The notes beneath the pieces were generated by a model. The model was not told where the DNA came from and did no database searches. It worked only from the letters and a program-made list of their open reading frames with translations. A stretch of DNA of 39,279 bases from JBJHCA01 sp050485785 (GTDB taxonomy: Bacteria; Bacteroidota; Bacteroidia; Chitinophagales; Saprospiraceae). Shown here piece after piece: positions 24,884-33,041 of the stretch. Every line of letters starts with the position of its first letter. Position 1 is the first letter of the stretch. The DNA lies in the NCBI GenBank assembly GCA_050485785.1, contig JBJHCA010000024.1, positions 1 to 39,279 on the forward strand, read 5' to 3'. The position numbers were made by a program, and so were the translations under genes.

Positions 24884-25555
24884 ATGAAATTCCACGCTTT
24901 TGCCATGTTTTGCCTCCTGGTCATGTCATTCAACGCCATGAGCCAAGGTACGCCCACCGAAACATCTGACCCCAGAGCACGAACCATACTGGATCGGGTT
25001 CAGGATAACTACCGTTATCCCGCAGGACTCGCTGCAGATTTCACCATCATCATAGAATCCGGCGATTTACGGGAAGAGCAGCGCGGTAAAGTTTTCCAAT
25101 CTGGTGACAAGTTTCATATTGATATGGACAATCAGTTGGTTATCAGCGATGGTCAAAGTATCTGGTTTTATCTCAAGAACCGCAATGAAGTTCAGATAAC
25201 CAGTGCCGACGAAAGTGAAGATAACTGGATGCTGAATCCGGCCAATCTCCTGAAAATCTATCAGGACGACGATAAGTTCATTTACGGGATTGTGGGCGAA
25301 GCCAACATTTCCGGTCACAGAGCCACACTTATTGAATTTAAGCCAACCGACCGCAACGCCGAATATTCCAAAATCAGGGCAGCAGTAGCTCAGCAAGGTG
25401 ATCGCCTGATTCATGTGATTGTGTTTGGCAAAGATGGCATCAGGTATACCATAGCGTTTGATCAGGTAGGCCCCTTACCTGCCGACAAAAAAGATGTTTT
25501 CACCTTTCGGGCGGCCAATTATCCCGGAGTGCACATCGAAGACCTGAGGTGGTAA
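24884..25555 (+). CDS. LolA-like outer-membrane lipoprotein carrier protein
   Basis: A periplasmic protein of 223 residues from the ATG at 24884, chosen because it starts a signal peptide (MKFHAFAMFCLLVMSFNAMS) ending before QGTPTE; seven more codons are open upstream. The mature part reads as the LolA half-barrel: ILDRVQDNYRYPAGLAADFT, a strand pair around REEQRGKVFQSGDKFHIDM, LVISDGQSIWFYLKNRNEVQ and DVFTFRAANYPGVHIEDLRW. LolA-type carriers move lipoproteins across the periplasm to the outer membrane; Bacteroidota generally lack LolB. In relatives LolA often lies beside ftsK; here it is between the T9SS pair and yidC. Confidence 0.85.
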   Translation: MKFHAFAMFCLLVMSFNAMSQGTPTETSDPRARTILDRVQDNYRYPAGLAADFTIIIESGDLREEQRGKVFQSGDKFHIDMDNQLVISDGQSIWFYLKNRNEVQITSADESEDNWMLNPANLLKIYQDDDKFIYGIVGEANISGHRATLIEFKPTDRNAEYSKIRAAVAQQGDRLIHVIVFGKDGIRYTIAFDQVGPLPADKKDVFTFRAANYPGVHIEDLRW

Positions 25556-25652
25556 AACAGCTCGTGAAGGCATTTTTAGCTGAAGGATAAAATTCCCGTA
25601 AAGAATAGCCTGCAATCCCTGTTAAGAAACATGGCAATGTTGGGGTAATTTG

Positions 25653-25660
25653 TACCTTTG
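25653..25660 (+). promoter_or_regulatory. -7 box for yidC
   Basis: TACCTTTG followed by CG matches TAnnTTTG exactly, 61 bases before the yidC ATG. No TTG at the proper -33 distance was found; a TTG at 25640-25642 is too close. Confidence 0.45.
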
Positions 25661-25721
25661 CGTCGCAATTTCCGAACCCGGATAAAACTGAATTATTCCG
25701 GTGCTTTGGTAACAATCAAAT

Positions 25722-27620
25722 ATGGACAGGAATACAATTACGGGATTCATCCTGATAGCGTTGCTACTGATGCTGTGGAGCTATCTGAATTCCCCATCTG
25801 ACGAAGAAATTCAAAGACAGCGAGCCTTGCAGGATTCAGTGAGGCTCGAAATGGAGCAAAGCCTTCCTTCTCCGGCTGCCACAGAAGTTGAGCCTGTTGT
25901 TTCAGACACCCTCACCACTGAGGAAACCGCTATTTCAGACTCATTGCGATTATTGCTGAGTCAGGCTGAGTTTGGACCATTTGCCCCTGCTGCAAGTGGT
26001 AAGGAAGAAGTTATCAGGCTTGAAAATGACCTGATAGCTGTGGATATCAATACCCGTGGTGGTCATGTGGTGCGTGTTATGCTAAAAAAATACGACCGGG
26101 TAATCATTGCTGAAGACCGTTCAGAATTAAAAGTGCCGGTGTACTTGTTAGATGCACCGGAAAATGATTTCAATTACTCCTTGCCGGTACCGGATGCCAG
26201 AGGCGGAGTGGTCAATACTCGGGATTTGTTCTTCAGTCCTTCCTTACAGGGTAACACATTACGCCTGAAAGCTGCCACCACTACAGGCGGTTATTTTGAA
26301 AAGGTTTATACCGTTAAGGATGGTGTTTACGACCTGGATTACTCACTCAATTTTGAAGGTCTTGATCGTGTAGTGGATATACAGCGAGGACAGGTGGAAC
26401 TTCAGTGGACCAATTATCTGAACAAAATAGAACGCAACGACAGTTACGAGCGGAATTACGGATCAACTGTATACTTTAAGGAAGAAACAAGGAGCCCGAG
26501 TTATTGCAGTTGCGGGAGCAACTCAGAAGAAAACCTGAAACGTCCGGTTGAATGGGTGTCTCACTCCAACCAGTTCTTCAATACCACTCTTCTGCCTGAG
26601 CGTAGTTTTTCGTCTGCAGATGTATTCAACGATATCCTTACCGAGGACAGCGAATACCTCAAACGATTGCGGTCAAACATCGTATTGCCGGTTAATGCTC
26701 CGGGATCCGAAACCATAGCCATGAAATTTTACATGGGGCCCAATGACTTTGGCATACTGCGCAGCTATAATGCTGAGCTCGAGTATATTATACCATTTGG
26801 CTGGTCGATTTTCGGAACAGTAAACCGGTATGTGATCAGGCCATTATTCATCTTTCTGCAGTCATTTATACCCAGTGCCGGATTAGTCATCATCACCCTA
26901 ACTTTACTGGTGCGCATAGTTTTATTTCCGCTCACCTTTAAAATGCTAAAGTCACAGGCAAAAATGGGAGCTTTAAAACCGGAGATGGAAGCTATCCGGG
27001 AAAAACATGCCAAGGACCAGCAAACCCAGCAAGTGGAGATCATGAAGCTGTACCGTGAAACCGGTGTTAATCCCCTGGGTGGATGCTTCCCTATGCTATT
27101 ACAGTTACCCATCTGGATTGCTCTTTACAGGTTTTTCCCTGCATCTATTGAATTCAGGCAGGAAGGCTTTTTATGGGCCACCGACCTTTCGACCTACGAT
27201 GCTTTCATGTATCTGCCATTTAACATCCCCTTTTATGGTTCACACGTAAGTTTGTTCACATTGCTATGGGCCATCAGTACCGTGATCTATTCTTACTATA
27301 ATAGCCGCCACATGGACTTTTCGGCTAATCCGATGATGAAGTATATACAGTACTTTATGCCGATCATGTTCCTGTTTTTCTTCAACAGTTTTGCTGCAGG
27401 TCTTACGGCCTATTTGTTTTTCAGCAACTTCATCAACATTATACAAATGGCCACTGCCAAATACTGGCTAATAGATGAAGAAAAGATCAGGGCTCAATTA
27501 CAGGAAAACAAGAAGAAGCCCAAAAAGAAAAGCAAGTTTCAGGAAAGGCTTGAATCTGCCATGAAAGAGCAACAGCGCATTCAGGCTCAAAAAGCCCAGG
27601 AGCGGAAAAAGAACAAATAA
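25722..27620 (+). CDS. yidC: Membrane protein insertase YidC
   Basis: Inserts proteins into the inner membrane, alone or with SecYEG. The 632 residues include an N-terminal anchor (GFILIALLLMLWSYLN), a long periplasmic beta-sandwich domain (about residues 90-350), and the conserved five-helix core: LVRIVLFPLTFKMLKSQ with the hydrophilic-groove arginine, the cytoplasmic hairpin KMGALKPEMEAIREKHAKDQ, then GVNPLGGCFPMLLQLPIWIA. A lysine-rich cytoplasmic tail (KKKPKKKSKF onward) probably contacts the ribosome. Unlike in many bacteria it is not next to rpmH-rnpA, which lie 22 kb away in this window. The stop codon overlaps the ATG of the next gene by one base. Confidence 0.97.
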   Translation: MDRNTITGFILIALLLMLWSYLNSPSDEEIQRQRALQDSVRLEMEQSLPSPAATEVEPVVSDTLTTEETAISDSLRLLLSQAEFGPFAPAASGKEEVIRLENDLIAVDINTRGGHVVRVMLKKYDRVIIAEDRSELKVPVYLLDAPENDFNYSLPVPDARGGVVNTRDLFFSPSLQGNTLRLKAATTTGGYFEKVYTVKDGVYDLDYSLNFEGLDRVVDIQRGQVELQWTNYLNKIERNDSYERNYGSTVYFKEETRSPSYCSCGSNSEENLKRPVEWVSHSNQFFNTTLLPERSFSSADVFNDILTEDSEYLKRLRSNIVLPVNAPGSETIAMKFYMGPNDFGILRSYNAELEYIIPFGWSIFGTVNRYVIRPLFIFLQSFIPSAGLVIITLTLLVRIVLFPLTFKMLKSQAKMGALKPEMEAIREKHAKDQQTQQVEIMKLYRETGVNPLGGCFPMLLQLPIWIALYRFFPASIEFRQEGFLWATDLSTYDAFMYLPFNIPFYGSHVSLFTLLWAISTVIYSYYNSRHMDFSANPMMKYIQYFMPIMFLFFFNSFAAGLTAYLFFSNFINIIQMATAKYWLIDEEKIRAQLQENKKKPKKKSKFQERLESAMKEQQRIQAQKAQERKKNK

Positions 27621-28198
27621 TGCGGACCGGCAAAGTCATTTTGCTTTTTTTGCTTCCGATGTGCCTGGTGGTTGACACCGGATGTAAACCGGGTTCGAGG
27701 ATTGCAACCCCAGCAGAACCACCCGTACGCCAAATTCCAGACTGGCCGCCAGTACTAGCAGACACGCTGGCAGCTCCCGAAAGAACCGAAATTGTCGAAA
27801 TAGCGGATGATTCACATCTTCCCTATATCAGTATTACCAGATCAGGCTGTTATGGACACTGCCCGGCATATACCCTGGAAATATACTCAGACGGAACAGT
27901 TCAATATTACGGCAGAGCCCATGTATCAAAAATGGGGAGATTCGCGGGAAATATAGATCCTGCAACGGTAAACCGATTGTTACAATTTTCCCGGACCGGC
28001 GGTTTTTCAAAGCTACCTGCCTCCATTCCCGAAACCATGTCCAGGAGTGAGTACTTTAACGCCACTGTGATCAGTATGCGGACTTCTCCGGGCAATTTCC
28101 ACACCGTTACCTACTGGTATGGAGAGCCTACTATATTACGCGAGCTGGAGGCAAAAATCATGCTTGAAGTAGCCGATATTGAGTGGGAAAATCAATGA
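27620..28198 (+). CDS. DUF6438-like lipoprotein coupled to yidC
   Basis: A 192-residue protein starting with a lipoprotein signal (MRTGKVILLFLLPMCLVVDT, then GC), Cys22 being the likely acylated residue. After a proline-rich linker comes a domain with ISITRSGCYGHCPAYTLEIY and SDGTVQYYGRAHV, which resembles the DUF6438 family pattern of a CxxxC pair followed by a DGTV strand. Function is unknown; the two cysteines may be a disulfide or metal pair. The ATG shares its A with the last base of the yidC stop (TAATG), implying translational coupling, which hints at a link to membrane-protein or envelope biogenesis but does not prove one. Confidence 0.78.
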   Translation: MRTGKVILLFLLPMCLVVDTGCKPGSRIATPAEPPVRQIPDWPPVLADTLAAPERTEIVEIADDSHLPYISITRSGCYGHCPAYTLEIYSDGTVQYYGRAHVSKMGRFAGNIDPATVNRLLQFSRTGGFSKLPASIPETMSRSEYFNATVISMRTSPGNFHTVTYWYGEPTILRELEAKIMLEVADIEWENQ

Positions 28199-28265
28199 AT
28201 CCAAACTGATTCAACACCGAATAGCCGTCATTCATCAGGCCAACCCGCCATTCATCGGCATTTAT

Positions 28266-28297
28266 TTGGCAAGTATCTCCAGGGGAGCACATTTTTG
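28266..28297 (+). promoter_or_regulatory. Near-consensus promoter before the truncated outer-membrane gene
   Basis: TTG (28266-28268), a 21-base spacer, then CATTTTTG (28290-28297), differing from TAnnTTTG only at the first base. The ATG of the truncated frame is 25 bases downstream. Confidence 0.4.
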
Positions 28298-28321
28298 TGG
28301 TACAAACCAAAACAAAGAGCT

Positions 28322-28486
28322 ATGAAAAAGAATCTCACCCTTACTGCTACTATTCTGATTATCTGCATGCAGGAAGTCCAGGCACAGAGGTATATAGGGG
28401 TTCAAGCTGTGGTTGGGCCGTTAATAAGACAGTTTCACATACACCGGCAAATGGTCGCTGAAACCACCGGTATAAGCACTTCCTGA
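28322..28486 (+). pseudogene. Truncated 5' end of a secreted/outer-membrane protein gene
   Basis: A 54-codon frame that starts with a convincing signal peptide (MKKNLTLTATILIICMQEVQ, then AQ) and the beginning of a mature chain RYIGVQAVVG, as in small outer-membrane beta-barrel proteins. After about residue 33 the frame enters the antisense of the endonuclease gene, whose stop codon begins at 28421, and continues with unrelated residues to a stop. A promoter-like sequence precedes it. The simplest reading is a gene cut by a rearrangement near 28420, with only its promoter and signal-peptide region left. A genuine small secreted peptide is the alternative. Confidence 0.5.
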
Positions 28487-29440
28487 AAAGGTTCTGTTGG
28501 GCATAAACCCGTGTTCATGATGATGATACATCAGCCAAAGGCCATTGTAAACATTGGCATATCTAAACCTCAGGCCTTCCGTACGATGGTAAAATGATCG
28601 TGAAAGGATGATTTGATCAAGCATGTTCAGTTGCCCTCTGAAATTGTATGACCACAGTCCTGCTTCATGTAATGGCCAAAACGGGTTGATCAACCTGCAC
28701 ATGCGTTTGCTTTCGGGATGGCAGGCATCAAGTACTTGTTGCACGCTGGCATCAAAAGGGTTATCATTGAAGTCACCCATAATGGCGATAAACGGAGATG
28801 GGTAAACAGTGTACAAACTGTCGGTCATTGCTTTCAACGAACGGGCTGCTGCTTTTCGATATGGCTCTGTATTTTGCTGCCCTCCAAATCTGCTGGGCCA
28901 GTGATTGATGAACAAATGCAGCGTGTCACCGGATGGCAGTGTACCCACAGCATATAGGATATCCCTGGATGCCATGTCCGGCCTGTCGGTATCTGAAAAG
29001 TCGGGATAGATAAACCGATACGCAATCAGGTTGAAGCGCGAAGGTTTATACATAAGCGCAACATTAATTCCTCTGCGATCAGGGGATTCACCGATGATGA
29101 ACCGATAACCATGTGGTTCCATTCTTTCATATGAAGCCCAATCATTGAGTACCTGTTCGTTTTCAACTTCACATAAACCCAGAATATCAGGAAAACCCAG
29201 TTCCTGCACCACAAGGCTCAATGCTGAAATTTTTTGCAGATATCGCTCTGTTCCCCAGCGTTTTTCAGAGTCAGGGGTAAACTCCACATCGTTTTTTAAC
29301 GGGTTATCCAGAGTATCAAACAAATTCTCGACATTGTAGAAAGCCAGTGTCAGTTCATTGTTGTACTGACGGGCTGCTAATTCCGGGGCTGAAAAAAGCC
29401 ACGTAAACACGGCAGAAGCTAAAATCAGGTACTTTCGCAT
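28421..29440 (-). CDS. Secreted endonuclease/exonuclease/phosphatase-fold protein
   Basis: A 339-residue member of the EEP superfamily with a signal peptide (MRKYLILASAVFTWLFSAPE). The expected active-site series is complete and in order: FYNVENLFD (Asn), CEVEN (metal-binding Glu), NHWPSR (His), GDFND (Asp/Asn), LDQI and the closing SDHLPV (Asp-His). Substrates in this superfamily range from DNA and RNA to phosphoinositides and cannot be predicted; secretion suggests extracellular or periplasmic nucleic-acid or phosphoester breakdown. It follows the methyltransferase by 27 bases on the same strand and overlaps the truncated plus-strand frame tail to tail. Confidence 0.88.
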   Translation of the reverse strand: MRKYLILASAVFTWLFSAPELAARQYNNELTLAFYNVENLFDTLDNPLKNDVEFTPDSEKRWGTERYLQKISALSLVVQELGFPDILGLCEVENEQVLNDWASYERMEPHGYRFIIGESPDRRGINVALMYKPSRFNLIAYRFIYPDFSDTDRPDMASRDILYAVGTLPSGDTLHLFINHWPSRFGGQQNTEPYRKAAARSLKAMTDSLYTVYPSPFIAIMGDFNDNPFDASVQQVLDACHPESKRMCRLINPFWPLHEAGLWSYNFRGQLNMLDQIILSRSFYHRTEGLRFRYANVYNGLWLMYHHHEHGFMPNRTFSGSAYTGGFSDHLPVYVKLSY

Positions 29441-29467
29441 AACAAAAAGTCATATAAAAAAACTCCG

Positions 29468-30268
29468 TTAATCTTTCTTCAATACAAATCCTCTTCCCAC
29501 AGAATACTTTCCACGTCCCGCCAATTGCCTATCCAATGAACACCAAAAGTCTGTAATTACAACTGCTCCGGGAGGTTTAAGTCCGGGCCGCATAATTATT
29601 CGACGCCTGGATGTGGATTCAACATTGGCTGCATTATCCTTGAGGAGACGCTGCACGAGGCCCGTCCAGTACATTTCAGGCAAAGCAGCCCAATGACCGG
29701 TAAGCGGCACTTCATCCAAAACGCGGAGCCCAGAGGCCTTGCTTTTGTTGGCAAATTCACCGGGATCAATAAGATAGGTGTGACCAAATGCATAAGCACC
29801 CTGCGCAATTCTACGGTCAGTAAAAAAACTTAACAGCCGATTGATCGGATCGTATGTCCACGGGAAAAAAAGTTGTGGGAAAGTAATAAGCGCGTACCCT
29901 CCCGGCTTAAGCACCCGCGCCACTTCAGCCAGCATTGTCCATGGCTCACCCACGTGTTCAATCACATCCACCGACACCACTGCGTCCATAGTATTGTCAT
30001 CAAAGCTAAGCGAAAGTGCGTTTTCAACCCGGTATTCAACATTAGCCAAATGGCTGTTGAGTTGCCGGGCAAATGCAATATCCCTTTCGTTAATATCACA
30101 GGCAATCAGCTTATCAGCATAAGTGGCAATCATGGGATCATAATCACCCTCACCGGTTCCCAGATTGAGAATACGGCCAAATTTCCCTTGACCTAATAAG
30201 GTATTAAGCTGCTTTTCTACAAAAAGGTAACGGTTGCGGTAAGTGGGAAACAACAATTTATAATTCAT
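29468..30268 (-). CDS. Class I SAM-dependent methyltransferase
   Basis: A 266-residue protein with the Rossmann-type SAM-binding motif I ILNLGTGEGDYD (about residues 33-44), the acidic motif II LIACDINERD, DAVVSVDVIEHVGEP (motif IV region) and ARVLKPGGYALITFPQLFFP (motif V/VI), a standard type-11-like arrangement. The substrate is not evident; the C-terminal third is unusual and could recognise a sugar, lipid or small molecule. It stands between aroC and the secreted EEP-fold gene on the minus strand. One copy of the interspersed repeat separates it from aroC. Confidence 0.85.
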   Translation of the reverse strand: MNYKLLFPTYRNRYLFVEKQLNTLLGQGKFGRILNLGTGEGDYDPMIATYADKLIACDINERDIAFARQLNSHLANVEYRVENALSLSFDDNTMDAVVSVDVIEHVGEPWTMLAEVARVLKPGGYALITFPQLFFPWTYDPINRLLSFFTDRRIAQGAYAFGHTYLIDPGEFANKSKASGLRVLDEVPLTGHWAALPEMYWTGLVQRLLKDNAANVESTSRRRIIMRPGLKPPGAVVITDFWCSLDRQLAGRGKYSVGRGFVLKKD

Positions 30269-30318
30269 TACGAATATCTTGTTTAGATAGAAACAGACAC
30301 AGTTTTTATTGTCAGTAA

Positions 30319-30359
30319 GGATATCTTTTTGTGGCCGTGCCTCCGGCCCGGGTTAAAGT
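30319..30359 (+). repeat. interspersed GC-rich hairpin repeat, copy 2
   Basis: The plus strand reads GATATCTTTTTGTGGCCGTG, then CCTCCGGCCCGGGTTAAAG. It matches copy 1 (1344-1382, minus) at about 33 of 35 aligned positions; the differences lie in the hairpin core. The TTA within it is the stop codon of aroC read on the minus strand (30353-30355), so the element touches the end of that gene. Confidence 0.6.
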
Positions 30360-31432
30360 TTATTGTGGCGGGCGGCCAGTAAAAAATCTGCAATAACCAG
30401 GCTGGTCATTGCCTCCACAATGGGCACCGCACGCGGAACCACACATGGATCGTGCCTACCCTTTCCTTCTATGGTAACATCCCGCCCATCGCGGTTTATA
30501 CTCTGCTGCCAGTGGCGGATAGTAGCTACCGGCTTGAAAGCTGCCCTGAACACAATATCCATTCCATTGGAAATTCCGCCTTGCACCCCTCCGGAAAAAT
30601 TAGTTAAGGTTACCGGTTTCCCATCTTTCATTGAGAAGGCATCGTTGTGGTGTGTCCCGCGCATGCGTGCAGCCTCGAAGCCACTACCGATTTCAAAGCC
30701 TTTACAGGCATTGATTCCAAGGATAGCATATCCCAGTCTGGCATGCAATTTGTCAAAAACCGGTTCGCCTAACCCTGCCGGGCAATTTCGCACTATTCCT
30801 GTGATCACCCCGCCCAGCGAATCTCCCTCATCCCTTGCAATCTCAATCTGGTCCAGCATCAATGCCGCAGTTTCCGGAAAAGGGCAGCGCACGGGATGGG
30901 CATCCACTTCTTCAATATCAAGTCTGTCATACAACTGAGGACTTTTGACATGGCCCACTGCGCTTACATATGCACAAACCTGGATTCCGTGTTCTGCCAG
31001 CAGGCAGGCAGCAATGGCTCCGGCGGCTACCCTGGCAGCAGTTTCACGAGCCGATGCCCGCCCACCCCCACGATGATCACGAAACCCATACTTGGCTTCC
31101 CATGTGAAATCAGCATGTGATGGCCTGTAAGCGTGTTTCAGGTGATCGTAATCCCCGGGCCTGGCATCTTTGTTTCGAATGAGCAGAGCTACAGGACTGC
31201 CGGTGGTTTTTCCATCAAAAACACCGGAAAGAATCTCCATCTGATCTTCCTCAATGCGTGGTGTGGTGATACTGCTTTGCCCGGGTTTGCGGCGATTCAG
31301 CTGCTTTTGAATGTCATCTGCAGTCAAATGCAAGCCGGCCGGGCAGCCATCAACTACTGCACCAATAGCCACACCATGTGATTCCCCAAAAGTAGTTACC
31401 CTGAAAAATTGTCCGAATGTATTGGCTGGCAT
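30353..31432 (-). CDS. aroC: Chorismate synthase
   Basis: The last step of the shikimate pathway: conversion of 5-enolpyruvylshikimate 3-phosphate to chorismate with reduced FMN as cofactor. FRVTTFGESHG near the N-terminus, the RRKPGQS segment, GGGRASARETAARVAAGA and the C-terminal RHDPCVVPRAVPIVEAM are the family signatures. The 359 residues are complete. No other aro gene is present in the window. The gene lies downstream of the acyl-CoA carboxylase beta gene with a 61-base gap. Confidence 0.97.
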   Translation of the reverse strand: MPANTFGQFFRVTTFGESHGVAIGAVVDGCPAGLHLTADDIQKQLNRRKPGQSSITTPRIEEDQMEILSGVFDGKTTGSPVALLIRNKDARPGDYDHLKHAYRPSHADFTWEAKYGFRDHRGGGRASARETAARVAAGAIAACLLAEHGIQVCAYVSAVGHVKSPQLYDRLDIEEVDAHPVRCPFPETAALMLDQIEIARDEGDSLGGVITGIVRNCPAGLGEPVFDKLHARLGYAILGINACKGFEIGSGFEAARMRGTHHNDAFSMKDGKPVTLTNFSGGVQGGISNGMDIVFRAAFKPVATIRHWQQSINRDGRDVTIEGKGRHDPCVVPRAVPIVEAMTSLVIADFLLAARHNKL

Positions 31433-31493
31433 CTCAGGTGTTGTTTAGTTGATTCACATTGGCAATGGTAACTCATGTGCGTTCACTGCCCGG

Positions 31494-33035
31494 TTAAAGA
31501 GGCAGGTTACCATGCTTTTTCTTCGGCAGGTGACGGCTTTTATTGGCTACCATGCTCAGTGCTTTGATCAGCTTAACCCGGGTATGAGCCGGTTGAATGA
31601 TTTCATCAATAAACCCCCTTGCTGCAGCCCGGTATGGGTTGGCAAACTTTTCAGCATACTCGGCTTCTTTCTCGGCCAGCTTGGCTTCAGGATCAGGAGC
31701 ATCGGCAATTTCCTTTTTGAAGATAATCTCACTGGCTCCTTTGGCACCCATTACGGCTATTTCTGCAGTAGGCCAGGCAAAATTAAAATCTGCTCCGATA
31801 TGTTTGGAGTTCATCACATCATAAGCCCCGCCATAGGCCTTGCGGGTAATCACCGTTAACCGGGGCACTGTGGCTTCGCTGAATGCGTAAAGCAATTTGG
31901 CACCGTTGGTAATTATAGCATTCCATTCCTGATCGGTACCCGGCAAAAATCCGGGGACATCTTCCAGCACCATCAAAGGGATATTAAAACTGTCGCAAAA
32001 ACGCACAAAGCGAGCACCTTTTTTGGAGCTGTTAACATCCAGGCAACCGGCAAGGTGCATGGGTTGGTTGGCAACAACGCCCACTGACTTCCCGGCCAGC
32101 CGGGCAAAACCAACCACAATGTTGGGAGCAAAATGTTCGTGGATCTCAAAAAAGCTATCCTTGTCCACCACTTCGGCAATTACCTCTCTGATATCGTAAG
32201 GCTGATTGGCACTTTCAGGTAGGATGGTATCCAGTGCCGGGCGATACTCATCATTGACCGTATACGGTAATGCAGGTGGCTCGTCCTCGCAATTCTGCGG
32301 AATGTATGACAAAAGACGTTTAATCTTGAGTATACAGTCGAGATCATTGGCTGCCGTAAGATGGGTAACGCCGGATTTTGTGGCATGAGTCATGGCACCG
32401 CCAAGTTCTTCAGACGTGACCTCTTCGTTGGTTACGGTTTTTACTACGTTGGGGCCGGTAACAAACATGTAGGATGTATTTTCAACCATGAGGATAAAAT
32501 CCGTAATGGCTGGAGAGTACACTGCCCCCCCAGCACAAGGCCCCATGATGGCTGAAATCTGCGGAATAGCACCACTGGCCAGCGTATTGCGGTAGAAAAT
32601 TTCAGCGTACCCACCCAATGACTGAACACCTTCCTGTATACGAGCCCCGCCTGAGTCATTCAGCCCTATAACAGGGATACCACTTTGTATGGCAAGGTCC
32701 ATGATACGGCAGATTTTCTCTGCATGAGTTTCCGACAAACTGCCCCCAAAAACAGTAAAATCCTGAGCAAATACATATACCGGGCGCCCGTTTACCAGGC
32801 CGTAACCCGTAACCACTCCATCACCGGGATACTGCTGATTTTGCATGCCAAAATCATGCGACCGGTGAAGCACAAACATTCCAATTTCCTCAAAAGTACC
32901 TTCATCCAGCAAAAGCTGAATTCTTTCGCGAGCTGTTAACTTGCCTTTTTTATGCTGAGCTTCGAGGCGTTTTTTGCCACCTCCAAGCCTGGCTTCTTCG
33001 ATTTTGGAAAGCAGGGTATTCAGTTGTTCTTTCAT
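31494..33035 (-). CDS. Acyl-CoA carboxylase beta subunit (propionyl-CoA/methylmalonyl-CoA type carboxyltransferase)
   Basis: A biotin-dependent carboxyltransferase of 513 residues. The crotonase-fold halves show LNDSGGARIQEGVQSLGGYA and GPCAGGAVYSPAITDF in the N-terminal half, and VLEDVPGFLPGTDQE and RKAYGGAYDVMNSKHIG with PTAEIAVMGAKGASEI in the C-terminal half, all typical of PccB/MmdA. It would carry out the carboxyl-transfer half of propionyl-CoA carboxylation, or of methylmalonyl-CoA decarboxylation. The biotin carboxylase and biotin carrier partners are not nearby, so specificity cannot be told from context. It starts 6 bases after the glycosyltransferase stop and is probably cotranscribed with it. 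Confidence 0.93.
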   Translation of the reverse strand: MKEQLNTLLSKIEEARLGGGKKRLEAQHKKGKLTARERIQLLLDEGTFEEIGMFVLHRSHDFGMQNQQYPGDGVVTGYGLVNGRPVYVFAQDFTVFGGSLSETHAEKICRIMDLAIQSGIPVIGLNDSGGARIQEGVQSLGGYAEIFYRNTLASGAIPQISAIMGPCAGGAVYSPAITDFILMVENTSYMFVTGPNVVKTVTNEEVTSEELGGAMTHATKSGVTHLTAANDLDCILKIKRLLSYIPQNCEDEPPALPYTVNDEYRPALDTILPESANQPYDIREVIAEVVDKDSFFEIHEHFAPNIVVGFARLAGKSVGVVANQPMHLAGCLDVNSSKKGARFVRFCDSFNIPLMVLEDVPGFLPGTDQEWNAIITNGAKLLYAFSEATVPRLTVITRKAYGGAYDVMNSKHIGADFNFAWPTAEIAVMGAKGASEIIFKKEIADAPDPEAKLAEKEAEYAEKFANPYRAAARGFIDEIIQPAHTRVKLIKALSMVANKSRHLPKKKHGNLPL

Positions 33036-33041
33036 AATTGG

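Noticed and set aside
28205..28262. Two similar stretches around CATTCATC (near 28229 and 28251)
   Set aside because: Short imperfect direct repeat of about 12 bases; could be chance or an operator, but there is not enough to call it.
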